Source of the DNA: Allium sativum
Taxonomy: Eukaryota; Streptophyta; Magnoliopsida; Asparagales; Amaryllidaceae
Direction: 5' to 3'
DNA: 64,000 bases
NCBI GenBank assembly: GCA_030737875.1
Contig: CM060926.1
Location: 162,327,579-162,391,578 of the forward strand
In this document: positions 23,641 to 33,600 of the stretch, in pieces
Numbering within the stretch: position 1 is the stretch's first letter
How the letters are laid out: each line of letters begins with the position of its first letter
The notes under the pieces: model-generated
Database searches by the model: none
Seen by the model: the letters and a program-made list of their open reading frames with translations, nothing else
What the model was told of the DNA's origin: nothing
Translations under genes and position numbers: made by a program

Positions 23641-23860
23641 TGTTGAGTTTGGAAGTAGGGATTATGTTTTTGGGCTTTGGGTTGATTCTAGGGATGAAGT
23701 GGTTATCCAGTAAGGGTACCATCCTCGGTTTTGAAAGAAGGGTAGTTAGACTCTTGACTTGCCTTGGTAATACCCTCGAAGTCTCGCGTAACCTTTAGAG
23801 TTCTGTCAGGATTAGTTACCTAGAATCTTTTGACCCATTTATTGGAAATTAATGATCTAT
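23640..23860 (+). pseudogene. Second, diverged protease-tail fragment inside element C
   Basis: Directly after the RNase H break the sequence reads SVEFGS; after a one-frame shift it reads LILGMKWLSS, RRVVRLLTCL and NTLEVS, then YLESFDPF. These match the C-terminal part of the element's own protease ([29 protein letters not shown] at about 22190-22350) and the start of pol, but with many substitutions. It is out of order relative to a normal gag-pro-RT-RH-IN layout, so it is a chimeric join to another family member. Confidence 0.75.
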
Positions 23861-24868
23861 TCGATTAGTGTTCGCGGATGGTTCATAGAAATCATGTTAA
23901 TAAGTGCATTTGGCCACATGGATTGGTATTTATTTTCAAAGGAAAGTTCTTCTACGTGGAATACCTTACAGTGAATTTTGGGAAAGCTTGCATGAAGTCA
24001 TGAGTATACAGTTAAGTTAAGAACCGAGTATGCTAGAAAAAATAAGTGAAAGTGAAATGAGAAGCGACAGTGAAATGAGTTCCAACTCACATTTCTGAAG
24101 TAGGAATTAAGAAGCTACGGAATTGAAAGGTTAAAAACGGTCAAAGCACAATGGAATTAAGTTCAAGGAAATGCGGCTTAGAAGGTTGAAGATTAGATAC
24201 GCGCATCATATATCTTTTTAGGAGTATATCCTTGATCCCTGTTTTTCCGTGGAGCTTACTTGTATACTATCTTCTCGATCTCTTTTCCTAATTAGCATAT
24301 CTTTCTTTTGCTATCCATGTTTACCTTGTTTATCTTGTTTATCTCGTAATCGTGACATGAGAACCTTAGGTAGAAACCCTTTGGATGAAACATGTATTTG
24401 AAACATGTTATGCTTGATGGTTGCAAGTGGTTGCAAGTGTTTGCAAGTGGATACTCGTGGATGCATGATACACATTAGGCACTAAGATCGGCTCACACAC
24501 TTTCATGTTGCATATGCATGAGTGTTTATGCTTATTCATGGATGAAACTTGTTGTGCTATCACGTGGATGTTGCATATGAATGAATGTTATGTGCACTCA
24601 TGTAGAGATTATAAATTATGTTAGGAATTAGCATACATATGGACTCATTTCACTAACATACTTTGCATTAAGGAGGTTTACTGAATCAGTAACCGCCTGA
24701 TTTTTGCATTAGATAAGTACATATACACACACCTTTTGCATATGTTCATACAGCATTTAGAATCTTTTTAAGGACAATGGTTACTTGTGGATGATGTTTT
24801 GAGTAGATGGATGATGGATGGTAGGATACGTTCTTCCTAACTTGGAGATTTCGGGGACGAAATCCTTT
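23861..24868 (+). other. Non-coding 3' internal region of element C
   Basis: About 1 kb with no domain that I recognise, ending at the PPT. Integrase and chromodomain would be expected nearby in an intact relative and are not seen. Confidence 0.5.
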
Positions 24869-24881
24869 AAGGAGGGGAGAA
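24869..24881 (+). other. Polypurine tract of element C
   Basis: AAGGAGGGGAGAA lies immediately before the TGTAACAACC of the 3' LTR and is the plus-strand primer site. Confidence 0.88.
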
Positions 24882-27800
24882 TGTAACAACCCGTATTTTT
24901 AATAACATGTTATAATGTAAATCAAGGCAGAATTAAATTCTAAAATCTGAATCAAGGGAAACGGGCTGTGCCATTGCGTTCGTTTCGGAAAAATACGCGA
25001 AATAGAGTCCGAGTTTTCGAAAAACGGAGTCCGTATGACCAAGTTATGGCCCAATGAAGTTTTCAGAAAATTCTAAGCCCGAAAACAGTTCAAATTCGAA
25101 TTCAGAATCGAATTTCAGCCAAAACAGACTGGGCGGGAATTTTCCCGCCCAGGCAGGGTCGACATAGGTGTCGACACCAGTGTCGACCCCCCCAATGGGT
25201 CGACACCCATGTCGACCCAGGGGTCGACCCCCCCGGTCGGACCAATTTTTCTTGTGCACCATTTCGGCATGTTGGGTCCTCTTTTGTTGGTTTCTGACGG
25301 GAGTTAATGGTCCAGATTCGTTTTAGGGTTAATCCTATGGTCTAAACTACCCCCAATCTCTATAAAAAGACCCCTAGACCTAGCCTAAACCTTCATTAAT
25401 CATTCTTAGAACTAAATGCTGCCCAAATGTTCACTAATCATGGCCTCCACCTTCTTCATGAGAGCATGAGTGTCTCAAATCAATCTATGTCATAAAGGAG
25501 CCATCTTTCTTAAGTAAAAGAGCCATCTTTCTTTGTCTTTGGGGTTATTCCTTCTTGTTCTCAAGTCTTGAAGTGGAGTTTATCGTCTTTGGTTGCGGAT
25601 TTGCTAGTGTGGCTTCGTCTCAATCTTATTTTATATTTATTCTAGTCTTCATAGCATTGTAAGCCCTATACTACTCTTAGATTCTAACTATGAAGTTAAA
25701 TATGACATGTTGCAAGTTTGAGTTTGGGCCTAAGTATGATATGTGCTTTGATTCTATCATGTTATGCATAGATTTATTATATGCATGTTTGTAAAGCTAT
25801 CACCTTGACCTTGTGGGCTAAAAGCTATAAGCTTTATGTTGAAATGTTGCATTATGCAACATGAGAACTCTCATAACCTTTATGATAACTTGCATATAAT
25901 GTTATATGCGAACTTCTAGTCATCATTCTATGTCATCTAGGACCATGTATCACCTATTCGCTAAGTTTGAATGTTATGCATGTTTTGAGGCTTATAATGT
26001 AATATGCAAGTTTATGATCTCTCATAAACCTTATGTTATCTTGCATATGATGTTATATGCGAATCACTAGCTATCATCCTATGTCATTTATGATCATGTT
26101 TCACCTATTTGCTAAAGTTTGATATCATGCATGTTTTGAGGCTTATAATGTAATATGCAAGCTTATGAACACATTTGCCTCATATGCCACCATGTTTAAC
26201 TTGTGGCCAAAGCACCCTTATGCTATTATGCATGCTTGTGGCCAAATCACCCTTATGCTATTTGATATGTATGAGGCCAAGTCACCTTTTATGCCATCAT
26301 ACATGTTGAGACCATATGCTAGTATGCTGAACACCTTTGCCTCAAATATCACCATGTTTAATTTGTGATAGACTTTACCACCTTACGCCCACCTTGTCAT
26401 ACCGTTATGTTCCCTCTTTAATCTATTTGCGTTGATGCGAATTTACGTACGATGGGAATACGTTATGGGTAGTTGGGCAAACTTAAATAACATGAAAGCA
26501 TGACTTGAAAATATGACATGAAAGTTTGACATGTGTTTATGCTTGATACATGAACGTGGACATGACACGTAGAAAACATGAAAGTGGCCAACTCGAGGTT
26601 GAGTTGAGTTTGTAGCATAAATCTACCCGGAACCGACCGGCTTAACTAGTGGCTACAAATAATAGGACTCAATGTGAGTAGTTGGTCATATCGCACTTAA
26701 AACCCGAGGTTAGACTAGGTTGTGGTGTAAAGCTACCCGGACCCGCCCGGCTTAACTAGTAACCACAACAAAGTCTAATGTGAGAGGTTGGGGTGCATTA
26801 AGTTAATTAATGCCACATGGTAGGGTTAAGTCATGGACTACTTGAATACTTAACCAATTAAACACGATGGATTGGTAGGGTTAAGTCATGGACTACTTGA
26901 ATATACTTAACCAGTTGAACACGATGTATTGATAGGGTTAAGTCATGAACTGCTTGGACACACTTGACCGACTCAATACATGGTTAGGATAGGGTTAACC
27001 ACACTTAACTCGTTTAAAACCCTAGTTACGTGGTCCTTTTCAGCAGTAACCAACTCGGGAGTATCTGGATACCCTGGACTAGGCTAGGGTGGGGCACGAT
27101 TACTGATTGATTGTAAGAGACCAAAAGAGACGGCTGAATGGTGCACCGGTTGTTCAGGCGGACCATGGTCGTGCACATTAAGTCCGGAGTTGAACATGGG
27201 CACCGGTAGGTTTAGACTGTGCATATTTGAATTGTGTCTGTGGTTTACACCTTAGGGCTGGATACACCCTAGGGTGGGCCTTGCACAGTTAACTACATTC
27301 CATGATTAAGCTGTATGACACCGATACACGACGAGTTAGGCTTATATGGAGCCGATCGACTAGACCGAGTAGTTGGACCTTGATTTAGGTCATCTCATGG
27401 GTTTGGGCCAACATTGGGCTAAGGGATCATTTCTTGTTTATACTTGACATGGATTGGAATACTAGTACACACCTGGTGCAACTTAACCTTGAATATGCGA
27501 TGCCACACTTGATCTATCTTGTTAACTCTTCACCATGCCAGTTATCACCCTATGCTTTACATGTCCAGTTAACTTTATTAGTTTTTATACAGATAGTAGA
27601 TAGGACTTACCAGTCTTTTGACTGACCCGTTTTCTTTTGCCTCTTTTCTTCCGTTTCCCCACCCAGGTTTACAGGGTGGGAACACTGGTACCTAGCTTGG
27701 ATCTTTAGCTGCTTTTCTGGATAGCTCATGTACGGTTTGGACTTGAGCTCGCTATGGCTTTATTCTACTTTGGGGATAGTTACTTTATGTTATTTCCAGT

Positions 27801-28024
27801 TTTCAGTTTATGTTTCTAGACTATGTTTTGTGGAAAATAATGACCAAGTACTTTGATGTAACTTGACTATGGTTTTGAAATGTTAGTTTTATCCGCTGCT
27901 TTATTTACTCTGTTTTACTTATATGTTCTGTCTTGTAATATCTTCATGCATGTTTACCCGGTTAAACGCCCCTCCAAAGGCAGTGTACTTGCAAGAGTGA
28001 CCCTGGCGAAGGTGGGGTGTTACA
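24882..28024 (+). repeat. 3' LTR of element C
   Basis: 3143 bp, nearly identical to the 5' LTR. The length difference is mainly shorter C runs in the GTCGAC block and before CAGGTTTACAGG (27655-27666). Confidence 0.92.
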
Positions 28025-28029
28025 AGCTT

Positions 28030-31000
28030 TCTTCATATCTATGCAGGCCCGCCTTTAAGAGCCTCTCACACAAATATTCCTAGGGTCTGTTTTTCTATGG
28101 TGGCTATGGCCCCACCTCAGCCCCTCCCTCAACTAGTAAAGACTACAAGAGCTAACTAACAAGCCCCTAAGCAACCAATCTAAACATCCATGTGGCGTCT
28201 CCCCTCAACGACCGTCCCACGATAGTGAATGGTTAATGGTATCTTCGGTCTAGCTCTAGTCTTTCCGCATCCTACTGGCTGCCGATGACAGGTATTCGAC
28301 GACCTACTATTCTTGTTGGTCCTGACCCTCCGCCTCCGTTGAGGCAGCCGCCGAATCACCCTTAGTGTCACCTCGCCACAACATTCTGACTGCCAAGCTA
28401 CCCTTGTAGTCAAGGCCCACCCACTTGATAGTAACGCGCAGACCCAACCTCTGTAATCCTAGCCCGAAGCTAAACCACCACAGAGGACTATCAGGAGCAC
28501 CTTTAACTTCTCAGGAAGCCGCGTGCTTCCCCTTCCAGTCCGTTGGAGCTAACAAACTAATCAAATGAACGTGCGCTCCCCTAGTGCCTTACGACACCAC
28601 GATGATCTACCCCGTTTGGTTATTCATCCTCTAACATACGGACTATCCCAAGCGCCTCATTTTACTGTGTCATTAGATCCTATGTCTAATCATCAATCAC
28701 ACGCTTGCTCCACCTCGACAGATTTCCCGTTAACTTGGTAGTTCCGATTTTCCCTTGACTTCTTCTTCAAGTTACCAAGTTTCTCTTGCTTATTAACCTC
28801 ATTCATAACTTAATCCATTTAAGGTCATTAATAAGCCTACAATATGTTATTCTCTATATTGTAATTCAATATTCATAATTCATTCTCTTTACACTATTCT
28901 TTGTCCCATCTCATGGTTGCAATAACATGTTCTACTTAATTTATAATTAAGTACATCTCAATTTACATATTTTCTACTAACATGTCATTCAACATTTATG
29001 CTTAAGTACAACTTACTTGTCTCCATAAGTTTGCCTTCTTCTTTCTCATTTAATTATAATCTCGTCGTACACCGTCATTACAATTTATCGTAATTTACTT
29101 ATTAACTTAGTTCTCTTAACTAAGGTTTACTAATAAGTTTCTCTTTTCCTTCATATAACTTATGTTATCCTCATTTATGGATTTATTCTTATTCTCGCTA
29201 ATTACTTAATCTTCGATTAAGTACAACTTTATTACATAAGTTATTTCATCTTCCCCTATCGTTCATTATAACTTACCTTATTTCTTAAGTTATAATTCCC
29301 ACTTGTCCCTAGGACAAGCCTACCTATTATCTTTCCTTTTCTTATTCAAGTTCATTCATAATACGTTATTATCATTCCCCATTTTGGGATTAATTAAGAT
29401 TAACTTTATCCTTCCACTTCTTTAACAAGTTTACTTAACCCCTACTCAATTGAATTGGTTAGTAACACCACTACAGATTTAATTTAAGTATTCCAATTTA
29501 ATGAATTATCCATGCTACACACGTTACCCACTTAACCCTTTATTATTCCCATGTCTTACCACATGTCTTATCATGGTTAAGTGCTTATTATTTATGTTGT
29601 ACATGCTACCCATGAAATCCATGCTACCCATGTCACTCACTTAACCCTTTTATTATTTCTGTGTCTACCCACATGTCTCATCTTGGTTAAGTGTTCATTA
29701 ATTCATTATACCCGTAATTGTGCAAGACCTCCCACATTAGATTTCCATTTGTGGTTGCTGGATATGCCGGGTGGTTCCGGGCAGACTTCTACCGCAATCC
29801 AAATATAACATCGTGTCTTATCACTATTACGCATCTAATTTCTACCTTCGACCTCTCACATTAGATTACCGTTTGCGGTTGTTGGATATGCCTGGCGGTT
29901 CCAGGCAGACTTATACCGCAATCCGAATCTAACCTCGTGTCTTAGGCATATAAGTTCTTATTATAACTTATACCCATAATTCAAATCTTGGATTATATGT
30001 CAATTACCCATAAATCCCAATTCACGTTTATGCTTATAATCCTATCAATTGATTATGCCTATAATCCCAATTCAACTTAAAATCCCAATTTCATATTCAT
30101 AATTCCAATTTGATTTGTATTCATAAATCCCACCATAGTTGTATACATAATTCCAATTCGATTTATATACATAAATCCCACCATAGTTGTATACATAATT
30201 CCAATTCGATTTATATACATAAATCACACCATAGTTGTATACATAATTCCAATTTGATTTATATACATAAATCCCACCATAGTTGTATACATAATTTCAA
30301 GCATAGTTATGCTCATAACCCCATTATAAGTTATGCCCCAAACCTCCCAATCCCATGTTATACCCAAATAAACCTTTTCCCATTTATTCCCAATATTGTT
30401 TCAACCGCATAAATCCACAATAGATGTAGGCTCGAAGATAGCCTAACTATAAAAATAAAAAGGGAAGAAAGAAAGGAGGTAAACAAGCATAGGCATAAAA
30501 CAAATGTTTATAATAACAAGTTAAATATACGTTGATAAAATTAGGCATAGGTGAATTCTAGATCTGATCTACAAACTATGGTGAACTGATATGATTCTAG
30601 TCCAAATCTTAGATCCAATTACTTATTAGGTATTTTAATCTATAAGTACCACAAAATCACTTTATCGGATTAGCTCTTTCAATATGTTTATTATGTGTGT
30701 AAATGGGGAATGGCGAATGATAGATCCATTATTATACAAAAAATGTATTTTAAATCCACTCACTTGTATGCTTTCCCAATTCTCGATCTAATCATTGGTT
30801 TTCTCCCTTTTTGCGCAGCATAGATCTAGGCATCTGAATTCTTTTCTTATATTTTGGAGTAAAGGAATCCTAGATCTATCTTTTTATTTTAAGAAGAGAC
30901 TTGGAGAGGAAGAGAAGAGATTAGATCTAAGAATTGCTTGGGGAAGAAGAAGAATCTGAATTATTTTAGGTTGGAGCAGCATCATGGCGTCGCCATTAAT

Positions 31001-31580
31001 TTAGGTGAGAAAAACAATGAGATTAGGGTCCATTATATAGCTTAGGATTCATGAATTAAGTCATCAAAACTGTCCAGGTTCACAAAAATGAATTCAGAAC
31101 AAATCTGGTCGAGGGGGTCTACCCCTGTGTCTACCCCCCTTAAGGTGGGTCGACACCTATGTCGACACCCCTTAGGGGGGGTCGACACCCTTTAAGCGGG
31201 ATTTTTCCCGTTCACCCGCTTTTGACTGTTTTTGAATATTTTGGAATTCTGGAGATATTTTGTGTATATATATATGAGCCTTCTATGTAAACAAACTTCT
31301 AAAGCTCATAACTTCTTCATACGTTATCCGTTTTAAGCAAACTTGGTGTCCATCTGAACCAGAATTCCAAGGCGGACGCAATAGTGATGTCCGTTTTACT
31401 TAATTCCTGATATTTAAATTAAGTATCTTTATTTTATTATATTTTCTGTTACATACATTGTTATCGTATTAATTTCCCTTCTCTTCAATGTATGTATTAA
31501 TCTAAACTGCCCACCACCATTATTTATATATCCATGCATATAAATATATTTAATTACATTAAAAAATGCAGGATGTTACA
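28030..31580 (-). repeat. Right part of LTR D: internal tandem repeats, no gene
   Basis: AT-rich LTR sequence. A block with GGATATGCC and GGTTCC(A/G)GGCAGACTT is present twice (29728-29816 and 29849-29944). A 48-bp unit is repeated about four times at 30107-30300; because 48 is divisible by 3 it leaves an artefact ORF on the plus strand. The GTCGAC block is at 31113-31190. Confidence 0.6.
31032..31039 (-). promoter_or_regulatory. TATA-like box of LTR D
   Basis: Minus-strand TATATAAT, about 75 bp downstream of the GTCGAC block; same order as in C, S and G. Confidence 0.45.
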
Positions 31581-31777
31581 CAATTAAAGTTCAAAACTCC
31601 ATATTATGAACTGCCGCGCCATTATGAGCTCGTTTTATAATTATATATAAATCTAACATTAAAGACTTCATTTTAAATAAACGAATTCAATATTAATATC
31701 CATTAATATTCCAAATATAATATTTAAAATAATAAATTAAATTAAATATTAGACTACCAAAAATACGGGACATTACA

Positions 31778-33115
31778 ACTATCATGAATAAAAGCACACA
31801 AGCATGCGACTTTCCTGAATAAAAGCACACAAGCATGCGACTATCGTGAATAAAAGCACGCAAGCATGCAACTATCATGAATAAAAGCACACAAGCATGC
31901 AACTATCCTGAATAAAAGCACACAAGCGTGCAACTATATTGAATAAAAGCATGCAAGCGTGTGACTATCCTGAGTAAAATCATGCAAGCATGCGACTGTC
32001 CTAAATAAAAGCATGCAAACGTGCAACTATACTGAATAAAAGCATGCAAGCGTGCAACTATCGTGAATAAAATCACGCAAGCATGCGACTATCATGAATA
32101 AAATCACACAAGCATGCGATTATCATGAATAAAATCACACAAGCATGTGACTATCCTAAAACATGCAAGACTATAACTATCATGAGTAAAAGCACACAAA
32201 CATGCTACTATCATGAATAAAAGCACACAAGCATGCAACTATCCTGAATAAAAGCACGCAAGCATGCAACTACCATGAATAAAAGCACACAAGCATGCAA
32301 GTATCTTGAATAAAAGCACACAAGCATGCAAGTGTCCTGAATAAAAGCACACATGCATGCAACTATCATGAATAAAAGCACAAAGCGTGCAACTATCATA
32401 AACAAAATCACACAAGCGTGCAAGTATCAAGAATAAAAGCGTGCAAGTTTCCTGAATAAAATCACACAATCATGCAACTATCCTGAACAATACCACACAA
32501 GCATGCGACTATCATGAATAAAAGCACACACGCATGTAATTACCATGAATAAAAGCATGCAAACGTGCAACTATCCTAAATAAAAACACATAAGCATGCA
32601 ATTATCATGAATAAAAGCACAGAAGCGTGCAACTATCATGAATAATAGCACACAAGTGTGCAACTGTCCTGCATAAAAACTTACACGCATGCGACTATCA
32701 TGAATAAAATCACCCAAGAATGCAACTATCATAAATAAAATCACATAAGCGTGCAACTGTCATGAATAAAATCGCCTAAGCGTGCAACTATCATGAATAA
32801 AATCACCTAGGCGTGTAACTATCCTGAATAAAAGAACATAAGCATGCAACTATCATTAATAAAAGCACACAAGTGTGCAACTATCCTTAATAAAATCACA
32901 AAAGCGTGGAACTATCCTGAATAATAGCACACAAATGTGCAACTATCCTGAATAATAGCATACAAGTGTGCAACTATCCTGAATAAAATCATGCAAGCAA
33001 TCAACAATCATGAATAATAGCACATAAGCATGCGACTATCATTAATAAAACCACACAAATGTGCAAGAATCCATAATAATAGTATTCAAGGATGCAACAA
33101 TTTTTAATAACAGCA
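31778..33115. repeat. 31-bp minisatellite, part 2 of the intron 1 array
   Basis: About 42 copies of the same unit as at 4060-4770. The array starts with the ACTAT duplication directly after LTR A, so it is the other half of one original array of about 65 copies. Copies become irregular after about 32980 and fade out before exon 1. Confidence 0.9.
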
Positions 33116-33266
33116 AATATTGATAATAACTCGTGAAATCTGTAATACTGAAGTTTTTTAGCAACTTCATATAATATTTGCCACAATCACTTTCAATTAC
33201 TGTTTTTACATTCTATAATATACATATTTTATTAATAGTGGAATCTGAAATAAAGATTACAAATAC

Positions 33267-33281
33267 CTTCGATCGCGCCAT
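33267..33281 (-). pseudogene. Exon 1 of the Ulp1-like gene
   Basis: The minus strand reads ATG GCG CGA TCG AAG (MARSK) followed by a GTATTTG donor. It joins in phase to exon 2, which starts RSNV. It sits just past the end of the split minisatellite, as expected if the array lies in intron 1. The short exon is called from the start codon, the donor and phase agreement only, so transcript evidence would be needed to be certain. Confidence 0.5.
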
Positions 33282-33600
33282 TGCTTATAAATTGTTGATA
33301 AAAACAACGACGATTTTCCAGATTTCTAAAGATCGAGATTAAATGAGGATCGGTAATTAGGGTTAGATATATTTCGTTGATCGAGTGATTTAGAACAATG
33401 ATTTGATGTAAGTAGTCACGAAATTTAGAGTGATTAGGTTTATGAGGCGTCGAAAGGGTAAAACTGGAAATAATATAGCTGCATTCAAATATAGGGACCT
33501 AATTTTTAATATTAGAGCGGCTAGACTTTTATTTTTGAAACTTAAAAGGGATGTTAGCCTAATGGACCCTTTTGGTTAAATACATGATCTGAGTAGCCGT
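33282..33600 (-). promoter_or_regulatory. Upstream flank of the Ulp1-like gene
   Basis: Non-coding sequence directly upstream of exon 1. I see no unambiguous TATA box. It is the only candidate 5' UTR and promoter of the gene. Confidence 0.3.

Larger units (their letters stand above)
17603..28024 (+). mobile_element. Gypsy element C (Tekay-like), recent but defective
   Basis: Two LTRs (17603-20795 and 24882-28024) enclose about 4.1 kb of internal DNA. The TSD is AGCTT (17598-17602, 28025-28029). The PBS TGGTATCAGAGC matches initiator Met tRNA and the PPT lies directly before the 3' LTR. The LTRs differ only at scattered positions and in homopolymer-C length, so the insertion is young. The internal region encodes gag, protease, RT and part of RNase H. 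Integrase is missing and is replaced by a diverged second protease fragment. It most likely moved with enzymes supplied by a relative. Confidence 0.92.
16754..31580 (-). mobile_element. LTR D: about 4.4-kb gypsy LTR, probably solo, carrying element C
   Basis: Starts TGTGACAACCC and ends GGATGTTACA with the 5-bp TSD CAATT (16749-16753, 31581-31585). On the minus strand it has the usual plant gypsy LTR layout: TGTAACATCC start, a GTCGAC-rich block (31113-31190), TATATAAT (31032-31039) and a long transcribed part. Element C interrupts it at 17603. Segments 16754-17602 and 28025-31580 contain no recognisable gene. They hold a repeated block of about 120 bp (29728-29944) and a 48-bp tandem repeat near 30107-30300. 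Confidence 0.75.
4771..31777 (-). mobile_element. LTR A: long (about 6.2 kb net) gypsy-type LTR, probably solo, host of nested insertions
   Basis: Starts TGTAACATAC and ends GGGACATTACA, flanked by the perfect 5-bp duplication ACTAT (4766-4770 and 31778-31782). Removing insertions E and D leaves about 6.2 kb in three pieces (4771-7028, 12985-16748, 31581-31777). The pieces are co-linear with LTR E, for example at 4850/7130, 6553/9027 and 14573/10270. No gag or pol is visible and no second copy flanks an internal region, so a solo LTR fits best; a non-autonomous element is the alternative. On the minus strand it begins TGTAATGTCCCGTATTTTTG, like the other gypsy LTRs here. Confidence 0.75.
1..33281 (-). 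pseudogene. Ulp1/SENP-like (C48 peptidase) multi-exon gene, partial at its 3' end, decayed
   Basis: The gene reads right to left. Exon 1 (MARSK) is at 33267-33281, exon 2 at 3203-4014, and eight further exons lie between 2969 and 113; the remainder is beyond the left edge. Splice sites are canonical GT-AG and most junctions join in phase. The last exons encode a protease-like fold: DWFAHEL, then a beta-strand segment ending YYDS (the Asp of the catalytic triad), then CPQQGNT (the oxyanion Gln motif that normally precedes the catalytic DCG). The family removes SUMO-type modifiers, and in plants many members are transposon-derived or transposon-associated. The N-terminal part has in-frame stops at 4000-4002, 3587-3589, 3251-3253 and 2080-2082 and a frameshift near 2361-2370, while the C-terminal exons 6-10 are open. 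The usual catalytic His-Trp appears as Arg-Phe. I infer an inactive or decaying gene. Its intron 1 now spans about 29 kb because of nested insertions. Confidence 0.75.

Noticed and set aside
30110..30412. 100-codon ORF with a 16-residue repeat
   Set aside because: Product of a 48-bp tandem repeat inside LTR D; no start context or domain.
31693..32756. Minus-strand ORFs with repeated MHACVLLFMIVAC-like peptides
   Set aside because: Three repeat units (93 bp) restore the frame, so ORFs arise from the minisatellite itself.
31778..33115. Regular 31-bp repeats that could suggest a CRISPR array
   Set aside because: There are no unique spacers; the whole unit repeats, which makes it a minisatellite, and the context is plant DNA.
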